Below are positions 55,895 to 64,000 of a stretch of DNA of 64,000 nt, piece after piece (position 1 is the stretch's first letter; every line of letters begins with the position of its first letter). The notes under the pieces are model-generated. The model did no database searches. It was not told where the DNA came from and was given only the letters and a program-made list of their open reading frames with translations. The stretch is from NCBI RefSeq assembly GCF_041821045.1, contig NZ_JBGUAW010000002.1, positions 248,001 through 312,000 of the forward strand, written 5' to 3'. Origin of the DNA: Thiohalorhabdus sp. Cl-TMA. Its GTDB lineage: Bacteria; Pseudomonadota; Gammaproteobacteria; Thiohalorhabdales; Thiohalorhabdaceae. A program made the position numbers and the translations under genes.

Positions 55895-56653
55895 ATGGAC
55901 CGAATCTTTGGAAAAAAGTGGGGGCGGAGTTTGGAAAGCTTTTCCCATCAGCTGCAAAAGTTCGACCCCGGAATCGTATGGCTGGACGCCGGGGACCAGG
56001 TTTCCGCCATGAACGGAGTGGCCGCTCGGGTCCTGGGAGTGAACCCCGGGGAGGCTATTGGTCGGGAGATAACCCAGTTTCATCCCATCAAGAGCCGGGA
56101 AAAGGTCCGGTGGCTGCTGAATAGCGGTGCCACCTGCCCCATGGATTCACCACCTCCCATGACCATGCTTATCAACATTCCGGATCGGGTCCTCATGATC
56201 AAGGTGTCCAAAATGCTCGGTACGGAAGGCGGGGGGGCCGGAACGTGCATGGTCTTCTATGACCTCACCTCAGTGACCACCGAGCCCGCAGGCCCGGAAG
56301 AGGAGGGCATGTGGCCCCGGCGGATGTTCAAGATCCCCGTCTATCGGCACAGCCGATTGATCCTGCTCGACCTGGGTGAAGTCCTCCGCCTGGAGAGCGA
56401 TGGCCACTACACCTCCATCCACACCATGGACGGCCACTACCTTTGCAACCTCTCCCTGTCCGACCTGGAGGCGCGGCTGGACCCCCAGCGTTTCCTCCGG
56501 GTGCATCGCCGCCACATGGTGAATATCGACCACGCCCGCGAGTTCTGGAAGGAAGGCAATCGCGCCCGCCTCTATCTGGACGGCTACCGGGATCCCGTAC
56601 CTGTGAGCCGCAGCAAGGAGCGGGAGCTACGGGAGGTGATCGGCATGGAGTGA
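55895..56653 (+). CDS. rcoM: RcoM-type PAS-LytTR heme-based CO sensor/activator
   Basis: The 252-residue protein has an N-terminal PAS domain (about 15-130) and a C-terminal LytTR DNA-binding domain (about 145-250; LILLDLGEVLRLESDGHYTSIHT, RFLRVHRRHMVNIDHAREF). In RcoM-2 of Burkholderia xenovorans the heme ligands are His74, Cys94 and Met104. Here His63 (FHP), Cys81 and Met91 fall at nearly the same spacing (18 and 10 residues; 20 and 10 in RcoM-2). It lies just upstream of the cox cluster, which RcoM activates. The start has only a weak ribosome site. Confidence 0.87.
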   Translation: MDRIFGKKWGRSLESFSHQLQKFDPGIVWLDAGDQVSAMNGVAARVLGVNPGEAIGREITQFHPIKSREKVRWLLNSGATCPMDSPPPMTMLINIPDRVLMIKVSKMLGTEGGGAGTCMVFYDLTSVTTEPAGPEEEGMWPRRMFKIPVYRHSRLILLDLGEVLRLESDGHYTSIHTMDGHYLCNLSLSDLEARLDPQRFLRVHRRHMVNIDHAREFWKEGNRARLYLDGYRDPVPVSRSKERELREVIGME

Positions 56654-56710
56654 TCCCGGACCCCGTTCCAGGGCCGGAAAATTATTATTTTATTAACAAA
56701 CTTTTATGCG

Positions 56711-56763
56711 GTTCCCGTTCAGGCGCCCCGGTAACCATTCGTGAACCCCATTTCCCATTGAGG
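56711..56763. promoter_or_regulatory. Triple direct repeat, candidate RcoM operator of cox
   Basis: Three copies with exact 20-bp period start at 56711, 56731 and 56751. The consensus is about kTtcCCrTTcaGg: CCCGTT (56714), ACCATT (56734) and CCCATT (56754), each followed by a G after 4-5 bases. LytTR proteins bind direct repeats spaced about two helical turns. The array is about 105 bp before coxM. Confidence 0.7.
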
Positions 56764-56868
56764 AATCTTCTGTTGGCTCCTTTCGCGATCCAGGCGAGGT
56801 TGAGGAGCGAAGGGCAATTCCCGAGCAGTCCCGCCGGTCCCTGGGGGCCGGCCCGATAGGAGGTAGCC

Positions 56869-57738
56869 ATGATTCCCGGGGAATTTGAATACCACGCCCC
56901 CGGTACCATCGACGAGGCCTTGCGCCTTCTCGGGGAGTACGGGGACGAAGCCAAGGTGCTGGCCGGCGGGCACAGCTTGCTGCCCATGATGAAGCTCCGG
57001 TTCGCCGAGCCGGAGCATCTGGTGGACCTGAACGGCATCGGCGAGCTGCGCGGCATCCGCGAGGAGGGCGGGCACATATACATCGGTGCCATGACCACCG
57101 AGAACCAGCTTATCGATTCGGATCTGCTGTGGGGAAAGTGCCCCCTCGTTCCCGAGGTGGCGGGCTGGACCTCGGACCCGCAGGTGCGCAATCGCGGCAC
57201 CATCGGCGGCGACATCGTCCACGGCGATCCGGGAAACGACCACCCGGCCGCAATGCTGGCTTTGCAAGCGCACTTGCTGTTGGTGGGTCCCGACGGAGAG
57301 CGGGAGGTGCCCGCCGACGACTTCTTCATCGGCACCTACATGACCGCCATGGAGGAAGGCGAGATCCTGCGCGAGATCCGCATCCCGGCCATGGAGGCGG
57401 GTGGTGGCCAGGCCTACGCCAAGCTCAAGCGCAAGACCGGTGACTATGCCACCGCCGCCGCGGCGGTGAATCTGCGCATGGACGGAGACACCGTGCAGTG
57501 GGTGCACATCGGCCTGACCAACGTAGGGCCCACGCCCCTCAAGGCCGCGGACGCCGAGGCGGAGCTCACCGGCCAGGCCTGGGACGAGGCCCGCATCAAG
57601 AAAGCGGCCGAGGCCGCCATGGCCATCACCACGCCGGTGGCCGACCTGCGCGGCGACGAGGAGTACAAGACCCACATGGCGGGCGAGATGACCAAACGGG
57701 CCCTGCGCCTGGCGCGCGACCGGGCCAAGGGGAGCTGA
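56869..57738 (+). CDS. coxM: Carbon monoxide dehydrogenase medium subunit (FAD)
   Basis: AGGAGGT precedes the ATG. The 289-residue protein has the FAD-binding motifs of the xanthine oxidase family medium subunit: [10 protein letters not shown] (AGGHS) and [17 protein letters not shown] (TIGGD). It passes electrons from the Mo-Cu site through the iron-sulfur subunit to the quinone pool. First gene of the cox operon; coxS begins 2 bp after its stop. Confidence 0.95.
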   Translation: MIPGEFEYHAPGTIDEALRLLGEYGDEAKVLAGGHSLLPMMKLRFAEPEHLVDLNGIGELRGIREEGGHIYIGAMTTENQLIDSDLLWGKCPLVPEVAGWTSDPQVRNRGTIGGDIVHGDPGNDHPAAMLALQAHLLLVGPDGEREVPADDFFIGTYMTAMEEGEILREIRIPAMEAGGGQAYAKLKRKTGDYATAAAAVNLRMDGDTVQWVHIGLTNVGPTPLKAADAEAELTGQAWDEARIKKAAEAAMAITTPVADLRGDEEYKTHMAGEMTKRALRLARDRAKGS

Positions 57739-57740
57739 CC

Positions 57741-58238
57741 ATGGCGAGCAAGACGCCCATCAAACTGACGGTAAACGGCCAGCAGCGCGAGGTGCTGGTC
57801 CATCCCCGCGAGCTGCTGATCCATACCCTGCGCGAGCAGCTCGGCCTTACTGGAGCGCACATCGGCTGCGAGACCAGCCATTGCGGTGCGTGCACCGTGG
57901 ACCTGGACGGCGCCTCGGTGAAGTCCTGCACCGTGCTCGCCATGCAGGCGAACGGTTCCGAGGTGCTGACGGTGGAGGGACTCGCCCAGGGGGGCGAGCT
58001 GCACCCCGTGCAGGAGGGCTTCATGCAGGAGCACGGCCTGCAGTGCGGTTTCTGCACGCCGGGTATGGAGGTGCGCGCCTACCGCTTCCTGCAGGAAAAC
58101 CCGGACCCCACCGACGAAGAGATCCGCAAGGGCCTGGCAGGTAACCTCTGTCGGTGCACCGGCTACCAGAACATCATCAAGGCGGTGCGCTACGCGGCGA
58201 GTAAGCTCGCCACGGAAAAGTCCCGCGAGATGGCCTGA
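57741..58238 (+). CDS. coxS: Carbon monoxide dehydrogenase small subunit (2x[2Fe-2S])
   Basis: The 165-residue protein has an N-terminal plant-type [2Fe-2S] site (CETSHCGAC...C) and the second site CGFCTPGM...CRCTGY. Both clusters are complete. It links CoxL to CoxM. Confidence 0.96.
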   Translation: MASKTPIKLTVNGQQREVLVHPRELLIHTLREQLGLTGAHIGCETSHCGACTVDLDGASVKSCTVLAMQANGSEVLTVEGLAQGGELHPVQEGFMQEHGLQCGFCTPGMEVRAYRFLQENPDPTDEEIRKGLAGNLCRCTGYQNIIKAVRYAASKLATEKSREMA

Positions 58239-58250
58239 GGAGAGGGGACT

Positions 58251-60653
58251 ATGACGACTGTAACCGAATCCCAAGTCCGTGCCGACGAGCAGCAGAACCG
58301 CGGCTGTTCCCGCAAGCGCAAAGAGGACCCGCGCTTCATCCAGGGCAAGGGCAACTACGTGGACGACATCAAGCTGCCGGGCATGCTGCACGGCGACTTC
58401 GTGCGCAGCCCCTTCGCCCACGCCCGTATCAAGTCCATTAACAAGGAGCCGGCGCTCAACCACCCCGGCGTGCACGCCGTGCTCACCGCCGAGGACTTAA
58501 AGCCCCTGAACCTGCACTGGATGCCCACCCTGGCGGGCGACATGCAGGCGGTGCTGGCGGACGAGAAGGTGGCCTTCCAGAACCAGGAAGTGGCCATGGT
58601 CATCGCCGACGACCGCTACATTGCCGCCGACGCCACCGAGCTGGTGGAGGTGGAGTATGAGGAGCTGCCGGTGCTGGTGGATCCCCACCACGCCATGGAC
58701 GACGACGCCCCGGTGATCCGCGAGGACATCGCCGGCAAGAAGGAGGGCGGCCACGGTCTGCGCCTGCACGACAACCACATCTTCACCTGGGAGGTGGGCG
58801 ACAAGGACGCCACCGACCGGGTATTCGACGAGGCGGAGGTGACCGTCAAGCAGGACCTGCTCTATCCGCGGGTGCACCCCTGCCCGCTGGAGACCTGCGG
58901 CTGCGTGGCCAGCTTCGATTCCATAAACGGCGAGCTCACCGTGCACCTCACCTCCCAGGCACCCCACGTGGTACGGACGGTGTTCTCCCAGCTCTCCGGC
59001 ATCGCCGAGAGCAAGGTCCACATCAATTCCCCGGATATCGGCGGCGGCTTCGGCAACAAGGTGGGGGTCTATCCCGGCTACGTGGTGGCCTCCGTGGCCT
59101 CCATCGTCCTCGGCCGGCCGGTGAAGTGGGTGGAGGACCGCATCGAGAACCTTTCCACCACCGCCTTCGCCCGCGACTACCACATGACCGGCGAGCTGGC
59201 GGCGGACAGCCAGGGCCGCATCAAGGCCCTGCGCGCCAATGTGCTGGCCGACCACGGCGCCTTCGATTCCTGCGCCGACCCGCGCAAGTGGCCCGCCGGA
59301 TTCTTCAACATCTGCACCGGCTCCTACGACATCCCCACCGCCTACGCCCGGGTGGACGGCGTCTACACCAACAAAGCGCCCGGCGGCGTGGCCTACCGCT
59401 GCTCCTTCCGGGTCACCGAGGCCAGCTACCTCATCGAGCGCATGATCGACGTGCTCGCCCAGAAGCTGGACATCGACAAGGCGGAGATCCGGCGGCGCAA
59501 CTTCATACAGCCCGAGCAGTTTCCCTATTCCACGCCGCTCGGCTGGGAGTACGACAGCGGCAGCTACCCGGCCGCCCTGGAGCGCGTGCTGGAGGCGGTG
59601 GACTACGAGGGGCTGCGCAAGGAGCAGGCGGAGAAGCGCGCCCGCGGCAAGCTCATGGGCATCGGCATCTCCACCTTCACCGAGGTGGTGGGCGCCGGGC
59701 CGAGCAAGAATTGCGACATCCTCGGCGTGGGTATGTTCGACAGCTGCGAGGTGCGGGTCCACCCCACCGGCAGCGCCATCGCCCGCTTCGGCACCAAGTC
59801 CCAGGGCCAGGGCCACGAGACCACCTACGCCCAGATCCTCGGCACCGAGATCGGCATCTCTTCCGAGAACATCCAGGTGGAGGAGGGCGACACCGACACC
59901 GCCCCCTATGGCCTCGGCACCTACGGCTCCCGCTCCACCCCGGTGGGCGGCGCCGCCGCCGCGCGGGCGGGGCAGAAGGTCCACGCCAAGGCCAAGCGCA
60001 TCGCCGCCCACCTGCTGGAGGTGAGCGAGGACGACCTGGAGTGGGACGTGGACCGTTTCCAGGTGAAGGGCGTGCCAGACCAGGCCAAGACCATGACCGA
60101 GGTGGCCTGGGCCGCCTACAACGACGTGCCCGAGGGCATGGAGCATGGCCTCGAGGCGGTGGAGTACTACGACCCGCCCAACCTGACCTTCCCCTTCGGT
60201 GCCTACGTCTGCGTGGTGGACATCGACCGCCACACCGGGGAGAGCCACATCCGCCGTTTCTACGCCCTCGACGACTGCGGAACCCGCATCAACCCCATGA
60301 TCATCGAGGGCCAGATCCACGGCGGTCTCACCGAGGGCTTCGCGGTGGCCATGGGCCAGCAGCTGGCCTTCGACGAGGCCGGCAACATCCTCGGCGCCAG
60401 CCTCATGGACTACTTCGTGCCCACCGCGGTGGAGACACCGCAGTGGGAGCTGGACTACACCGAGACCCCCTCGCCGCACCACCCCATCGGCGCCAAGGGG
60501 GTGGCGGAGTCGCCCCATGTGGGCAGCATCCCCTGCTTTTCCAACGCCGTGGTGGACGCCTTTGCCCACCAGGGGATCAGCCACATGAACATGCCCCACG
60601 ACGCCTACCGCGTGTGGCGCACCATCCACGAGCTGGGGCTGGACGCCGACTGA
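58251..60653 (+). CDS. coxL: Carbon monoxide dehydrogenase large subunit, form I (Mo-Cu)
   Basis: The 800-residue protein has the form I active-site loop AYRCSFR with the copper-binding cysteine at residue 384; form II enzymes have AYRGAGR instead. Other family motifs are SPDIGGGFGNKVG and GAKGVAESPHVGS with the catalytic glutamate. It oxidises CO to CO2 with water. The form I signature makes true CO oxidation likely, not another hydroxylase function. Confidence 0.97.
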   Translation: MTTVTESQVRADEQQNRGCSRKRKEDPRFIQGKGNYVDDIKLPGMLHGDFVRSPFAHARIKSINKEPALNHPGVHAVLTAEDLKPLNLHWMPTLAGDMQAVLADEKVAFQNQEVAMVIADDRYIAADATELVEVEYEELPVLVDPHHAMDDDAPVIREDIAGKKEGGHGLRLHDNHIFTWEVGDKDATDRVFDEAEVTVKQDLLYPRVHPCPLETCGCVASFDSINGELTVHLTSQAPHVVRTVFSQLSGIAESKVHINSPDIGGGFGNKVGVYPGYVVASVASIVLGRPVKWVEDRIENLSTTAFARDYHMTGELAADSQGRIKALRANVLADHGAFDSCADPRKWPAGFFNICTGSYDIPTAYARVDGVYTNKAPGGVAYRCSFRVTEASYLIERMIDVLAQKLDIDKAEIRRRNFIQPEQFPYSTPLGWEYDSGSYPAALERVLEAVDYEGLRKEQAEKRARGKLMGIGISTFTEVVGAGPSKNCDILGVGMFDSCEVRVHPTGSAIARFGTKSQGQGHETTYAQILGTEIGISSENIQVEEGDTDTAPYGLGTYGSRSTPVGGAAAARAGQKVHAKAKRIAAHLLEVSEDDLEWDVDRFQVKGVPDQAKTMTEVAWAAYNDVPEGMEHGLEAVEYYDPPNLTFPFGAYVCVVDIDRHTGESHIRRFYALDDCGTRINPMIIEGQIHGGLTEGFAVAMGQQLAFDEAGNILGASLMDYFVPTAVETPQWELDYTETPSPHHPIGAKGVAESPHVGSIPCFSNAVVDAFAHQGISHMNMPHDAYRVWRTIHELGLDAD

Positions 60654-60679
60654 GGCGTCCGGCCCGCCAGGAGCCGGAA

Positions 60680-61288
60680 ATGCAGGTAACACTGGAGAAG
60701 AACATTCCTCTCGACGGCCCGCCCGCCGCCACTTGGGCGGTTCTGCAGGATATCGAGGAGGTCACCGAATGCCTGCCGGGGGCGGAGATCACCGAGCGGG
60801 TGGACGACAGCCACTACAAAGGCCAGGTGAAGGTCAAGGTGGGCCCGGCGTCTAGCACCTTCAAGGGCGAGGTGGAGGTGCTGGGCCTGGACGCGGGTCA
60901 GCACGAGCTCCACCTGCATGGCAAGGGGCAGGACACCAAGGGCACCTCCAGCGCCACCATGGACCTGAAGGCGACGGTCAGGGATACCGGCGATGGCAAG
61001 AGCGAGGTGGCCGGGGTCTCGGAGGTGAGCGTCACCGGCAAGATGGCGAGCTTTGGCGGGCGCATGATGGAGCAGGTGGCCGACCAGATCATGCAGCAGT
61101 TCGCCCGCAACCTGAACGACCGGGTGGCGGCCCGCGGCGAGGGCGCCGAGGCGGAGGCCGCCGCCGAGCGGGTGGCGAGTCAGCCCCGCGAGCTCAACGC
61201 CCTGCAGCTCGCCTGGAGCATGGTGGTCAGCTTCTTCCGGCGGTTATTCGGGCACAAGGGATCCCACCACGGCGAGCACCAGGCGTAG
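60680..61288 (+). CDS. coxG: CoxG, membrane-linked CO dehydrogenase accessory protein
   Basis: The 202-residue protein has the CoxG/SRPBCC domain (LDGPPAATWAVLQDIEEVTE, CLPGAEI, TSSATMDLKATV) and a C-terminal hydrophobic/basic tail (LAWSMVVSFFRRLFG). CoxG is needed to anchor the enzyme to the membrane and to deliver its quinone. It follows coxL by 26 bp. Confidence 0.92.
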   Translation: MQVTLEKNIPLDGPPAATWAVLQDIEEVTECLPGAEITERVDDSHYKGQVKVKVGPASSTFKGEVEVLGLDAGQHELHLHGKGQDTKGTSSATMDLKATVRDTGDGKSEVAGVSEVSVTGKMASFGGRMMEQVADQIMQQFARNLNDRVAARGEGAEAEAAAERVASQPRELNALQLAWSMVVSFFRRLFGHKGSHHGEHQA

Positions 61289-61300
61289 CCGAGGGATCAC

Positions 61301-61363
61301 GTAGGAGCCCGGCTCCGCCGGGCGATCCTGGTTGAAAAATCGCCCGCTAAAGCGGGCTCCTAC
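61301..61363. repeat. GTAGGAGC palindromic element, copy 2 (between coxG and coxD)
   Basis: Arms GTAGGAGCCCG (61301-61311) and CGGGCTCCTAC (61353-61363) enclose GC-rich inner hairpins. Same family as 18857 and 62286. Confidence 0.75.
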
Positions 61364-61399
61364 GGGGCATGGTGGGCATCCAGCCCAAAGGTAGGGGGA

Positions 61400-62272
61400 A
61401 TGGAGGACATCGCCCAATTCCAGAAGCGGCTCGCCGAGGTGGGCTACATCGCCGACAAGCCCCTGGCCGCCACCCTGCTGCTCACCGAGCGCCTGGGTCG
61501 GCCCCTGCTGCTGGAGGGCGAGGCGGGGGTGGGTAAGACCGAGGTGGCCAAGGCCCTGGCCCGCGCCAACGGCCACCCCCTGATCCGCCTGCAGTGCTAC
61601 GAGGGGCTGGACGTCAACGCCGCGGTCTACGAGTGGAACTACCAGCGCCAGCTCCTCTCCATCCAGATGGGTCAGCTGGAGGGCCGCTCGGAGGAGACCG
61701 AGGACCACCTGTTCAGTGAGCAGTTCCTACTGTCCCGTCCTCTGCTCCAGGCCATTCGCAGCCCGGAGCGGGCTGTGCTGCTGGTGGACGAGATCGACCG
61801 CGCCGACGAGGAGTTCGAGGCCTACCTGCTGGAGGTGCTGTCCGACTTCCAGATCAGCGTCCCGGAGCTGGGGACCCTGAAGGCGGTGCATATCCCCCGC
61901 GTGGTGCTCACCTCCAATGCCACCCGCGAGCTCTCCGACGCCCTGCGCCGCCGTTGCCTCTACCACTACCTGGAGTTCCCGGATTTCGGCAAGGAGCTTC
62001 GTATCCTCCAGGCCCATCTGCCGGGGATGAGCGAGCGCCTGGCCGGTCAGATGGTGGCCTTCGTGCAGCGGCTGCGGGCCCTGGACCTGCGCAAGAAGCC
62101 CGGAGTGGCGGAGACCCTGGACTGGGCGGCGGCCCTGGCGGGGCTGGAAGTGGACCGGCTGGAGGTGGAGACCGTGGCCGAGACCCTGGGCTGCCTGCTC
62201 AAGACCCGGGAGGACCAGGCCAGCGTGCCCCGTGAGGTGCTGCAGCGGTTGGCCGGGGAGGCGGGGGAATGA
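61400..62272 (+). CDS. coxD: CoxD, MoxR-type AAA ATPase for CO dehydrogenase maturation
   Basis: The 290-residue protein has Walker A EGEAGVGKTEVAKAL, Walker B AVLLVDEIDRAD, sensor TSNATRELSDALRRRC and the MoxR arrangement. CoxD acts with CoxE and CoxF in building the [CuSMoO2] centre. The REP-like element upstream could separate its expression from coxG. Confidence 0.93.
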   Translation: MEDIAQFQKRLAEVGYIADKPLAATLLLTERLGRPLLLEGEAGVGKTEVAKALARANGHPLIRLQCYEGLDVNAAVYEWNYQRQLLSIQMGQLEGRSEETEDHLFSEQFLLSRPLLQAIRSPERAVLLVDEIDRADEEFEAYLLEVLSDFQISVPELGTLKAVHIPRVVLTSNATRELSDALRRRCLYHYLEFPDFGKELRILQAHLPGMSERLAGQMVAFVQRLRALDLRKKPGVAETLDWAAALAGLEVDRLEVETVAETLGCLLKTREDQASVPREVLQRLAGEAGE

Positions 62273-62285
62273 AGCCGAATGGGCC

Positions 62286-62360
62286 CCGTAGGAGCGGCGT
62301 CCCCGCCGTGATTTCCCGGCCAGGATTGGGCAGGTCGCGGCGGGGACGCCGCTCCTACGG
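62286..62360. repeat. GTAGGAGC palindromic element, copy 3 (between coxD and coxE)
   Basis: A 23-bp perfect stem (62286-62308 and 62338-62360) starting CCGTAGGAGCGGCG. It has a 29-base loop. Same family as copies 1 and 2. Confidence 0.8.
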
Positions 62361-62438
62361 AGGAATTGCCGTTTTCCCGCCTCATTTCTTGAATCCTTTC
62401 CCTTGGTGTTTTCCGTTTCGCCATCCAGAGCGCTTCCC

Positions 62439-63569
62439 ATGACCACCCCCGAACGCCAACTGGTCGGCTTCGCCCGCTTCCTGCGCGCCCACGGGCTCCG
62501 GGTGGGGATGGCGGAGCAGGCCGATGCCCTGCGGGCGGCGGCAGGCGGCTCATTGCTGGACCGTCGCCGGCTCTACTGGGAGCTGCGCGGGCTGTTCTGC
62601 GCCAGCCGGCGGGACTGGGAGGACTTCGAGCGGCTGTTCGAGGCCTACTGGGGCCGGGACCAACCCCGGGGCACCGTGCGTCACAGCGGGAAGGGAGGGC
62701 GCCGCGCTTCCGGGGGTCAAGGGCCGAATCGGGCCCGCCTCGCCCGGGAGGCTGCCGCCGGGGAAGGGGCGGAAGGGGAGTCCGCCACCGCTCCCCGCGG
62801 CGGAGCGAGCCGCGGCGAACGCCTGGCGGGTACGGATTTTCGCGACTTGACCGAGGGCGAAGAGATGGAGGCGGTGGGCGCCCTGGCGGAGCGCCTGGCC
62901 CGGCGCATGCAGCGGCGGCCGTCGGCGCGCTGGCGGCCCTCCCCCCGCGGCCGGCGTATCCACATGCGCCGCACCCTGCGGGCCAGCCTGCGCTACGGCG
63001 GGGTTCCCCTGCGCCCGGTGCGCGCCCGGCGCCGCCTGCGGCCGCCGCGCTTGGTGCTGCTGCTGGACGCCAGCCGCTCCATGGAGCTCTACAGCTTTTT
63101 CTTCCTCCGCTTTGCCCGGGGCCTGTTGGGCGTTTTCCCGCGGGCGGAGGCGTTCGTGTTCCATACCCGCCTGGTGCGGGCCAGCGACGCCCTGCGCCAG
63201 CGGGATTTCACCCGGGCCCGGGAGCGCCTTGCCCTGCGCTCCGCGGGCTGGGGCGGCGGAACCCGCATCGCCGAGAGCCTGGCCGCCTTCCGCCATACCT
63301 ACGGCGGCCGCATGCTGGATCGGCGCACGGTGGTGGTGATCGTCAGCGACGGCCTGGAGACCGGCGACCCCGCCGAGCTGGGCGAAGAGCTGCGCCGCAT
63401 CCGCGGCCGGGCGCGGCGGGTAGTGTGGCTGAACCCTTTGCTGGGCCGGGCGGGCTACGAGCCCACCGCCGCCGGCATGGCCGCGGCCCTGCCGTGGCTG
63501 GACCTGTTCGCTCCGGCCCACAACCTGGAAAGCCTTGCGTCCCTGGAGGATGCGCTCACCCGCCTGTAG
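62439..63569 (+). CDS. coxE: CoxE, VWA-domain protein for CO dehydrogenase maturation
   Basis: The start at 62439 gives 376 residues. The C-terminal half is a von Willebrand A domain with metal site LLLDASRSME and GWGGGTRIAESL. The middle is arginine-rich (RRMQRRPSARWRPSPRGRR). CoxE pairs with the ATPase CoxD, like other MoxR-VWA pairs. Confidence 0.9.
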   Translation: MTTPERQLVGFARFLRAHGLRVGMAEQADALRAAAGGSLLDRRRLYWELRGLFCASRRDWEDFERLFEAYWGRDQPRGTVRHSGKGGRRASGGQGPNRARLAREAAAGEGAEGESATAPRGGASRGERLAGTDFRDLTEGEEMEAVGALAERLARRMQRRPSARWRPSPRGRRIHMRRTLRASLRYGGVPLRPVRARRRLRPPRLVLLLDASRSMELYSFFFLRFARGLLGVFPRAEAFVFHTRLVRASDALRQRDFTRARERLALRSAGWGGGTRIAESLAAFRHTYGGRMLDRRTVVVIVSDGLETGDPAELGEELRRIRGRARRVVWLNPLLGRAGYEPTAAGMAAALPWLDLFAPAHNLESLASLEDALTRL

Positions 63570-63582
63570 CAGGAGGTCGAAA

Positions 63583-64000
63583 ATGTCGAACGGAGACAGC
63601 GTGCTGGAGCGGGCCCGGAGCCTGGAGGCGGCGGGGCTCCCCGGCGCCCTGGCAACGGTGGTCCGGGTGTATTCGCCCACTTCGGGCAAGCCGGGGGACA
63701 AGGCAGTGGTGGACGGTGAGGGCCGTCTGCACGGCTGGATCGGCGGCGGGTGCGCCCAGCCGGCGGTGATCCGCGCCGCCCGGCAGGCCATGGCGGACAG
63801 CGAGTCGCGCCTCATCCGCATCCGCCCCGAGGAAGCGGGAGCCGAAGAGGCCCCCGAGTCGGGGGTGGAGGATGTGGCCATGCGCTGCCACAGCGGCGGC
63901 ACCCTGGAGATCTTCATTGAGCCCCTCACCGTGGCCCCGGGCCTGCTGGTGCTGGGTGGCTCGCCGGCGGCGCACACCCTGGCGGCGCTGGCGGGCCGGG
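63583..64000 (+). CDS. coxF: CoxF, XdhC-like maturation protein, N-terminal part
   Basis: AGGAGG at 63571-63576 precedes the ATG. The 139 residues seen match the XdhC/CoxF family: TVVRVYSPTSGKPGDKAVVD, GWIGGGCAQPAVIRAA and a Rossmann start (LLVLGGSPAAHTLAAL). The gene runs off the window end. It serves maturation of the molybdenum site. Confidence 0.87.
   Translation, partial: MSNGDSVLERARSLEAAGLPGALATVVRVYSPTSGKPGDKAVVDGEGRLHGWIGGGCAQPAVIRAARQAMADSESRLIRIRPEEAGAEEAPESGVEDVAMRCHSGGTLEIFIEPLTVAPGLLVLGGSPAAHTLAALAGR

Noticed and set aside
58497-60692. 731-codon minus-strand frame opposite coxL
   Set aside because: Antisense shadow of CoxL, His/Val/Gly-rich, no domain.

Overview
The window is about 66% GC and carries gammaproteobacterial genes throughout. 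Its content points to a sulfur-oxidising chemolithotroph that can probably also oxidise carbon monoxide. The left end holds the distal part of an sHdr (heterodisulfide-reductase-like) sulfur-oxidation operon with its lipoate-binding proteins and a dedicated lipoate-assembly set. The right end holds an aerobic, form I, Mo-Cu carbon monoxide dehydrogenase (cox) cluster with a PAS-LytTR regulator of the heme-based CO sensor RcoM type. A gammaproteobacterial sulfur oxidiser of the Thioalkalivibrio/Thiohalorhabdus kind would fit, but the genus is inference.

Layout. (1) 1-8200: hyp, hdrC2, hdrB2, LbpA, DsrE-like, LbpA, radical SAM (LipS type), sLpl(AB) ligase, LipT flavoprotein, second radical SAM (LipS type), strong terminator. 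(2) 8486-12945: FadL-like porin, a secreted unknown, and a three-gene group (unknown, second lipoate-ligase-like protein, degenerate receiver-like protein). (3) 12966-27760: PEP carboxylase coupled to a cytochrome P460-like lipoprotein, a GlcD-type oxidase, a YhaO/YhaN (SbcD/SbcC-like) pair, a frameshifted PAS histidine kinase, DUF2062, a PmtA-type methyltransferase and small unknowns. (4) 27885-35766: a 7.8 kb P4-like integrative element in tRNA-Lys(TTT), bounded by 47-bp perfect direct repeats, with tyrosine integrase, AlpA, Toprim/DUF927 primase-helicase, a nine-copy iteron array (candidate origin), and at the far end a lone AT-rich gene for a caspase/CHAT-like protease, a likely defence or toxin cargo. 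(5) 35892-40320: a QseBC/PmrAB-like two-component system divergent from a periplasmic thiol/sulfur operon (Tat-exported DsrE-like, DsbG-like, DsbD remnant, TlpA-like), with two PmrA-type boxes in the shared promoter region. (6) 40824-55680: HAF-repeat and PEP-CTERM proteins (two with sigma-54-like promoters), an efflux permease, a PAP2 phosphatase, an Atm1-type ABC exporter, and housekeeping or unknown genes. (7) 55895-64000: rcoM-coxMSLGDEF, with a three-copy, 20-bp-period direct repeat ahead of coxM and GTAGGAGC palindromes between accessory cox genes.

The strongest new leads are the caspase-like gene and iteron origin of the tRNA-Lys element, the triple repeat as a candidate RcoM operator, the PmrA-type boxes shared by the two-component system and the thiol operon, the sigma-54/palindrome arrangement upstream of the PEP-CTERM gene, and the second lipoate-ligase operon beside the sHdr locus. 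Function assignments rest on motifs read by eye and on gene order; no database search was run.
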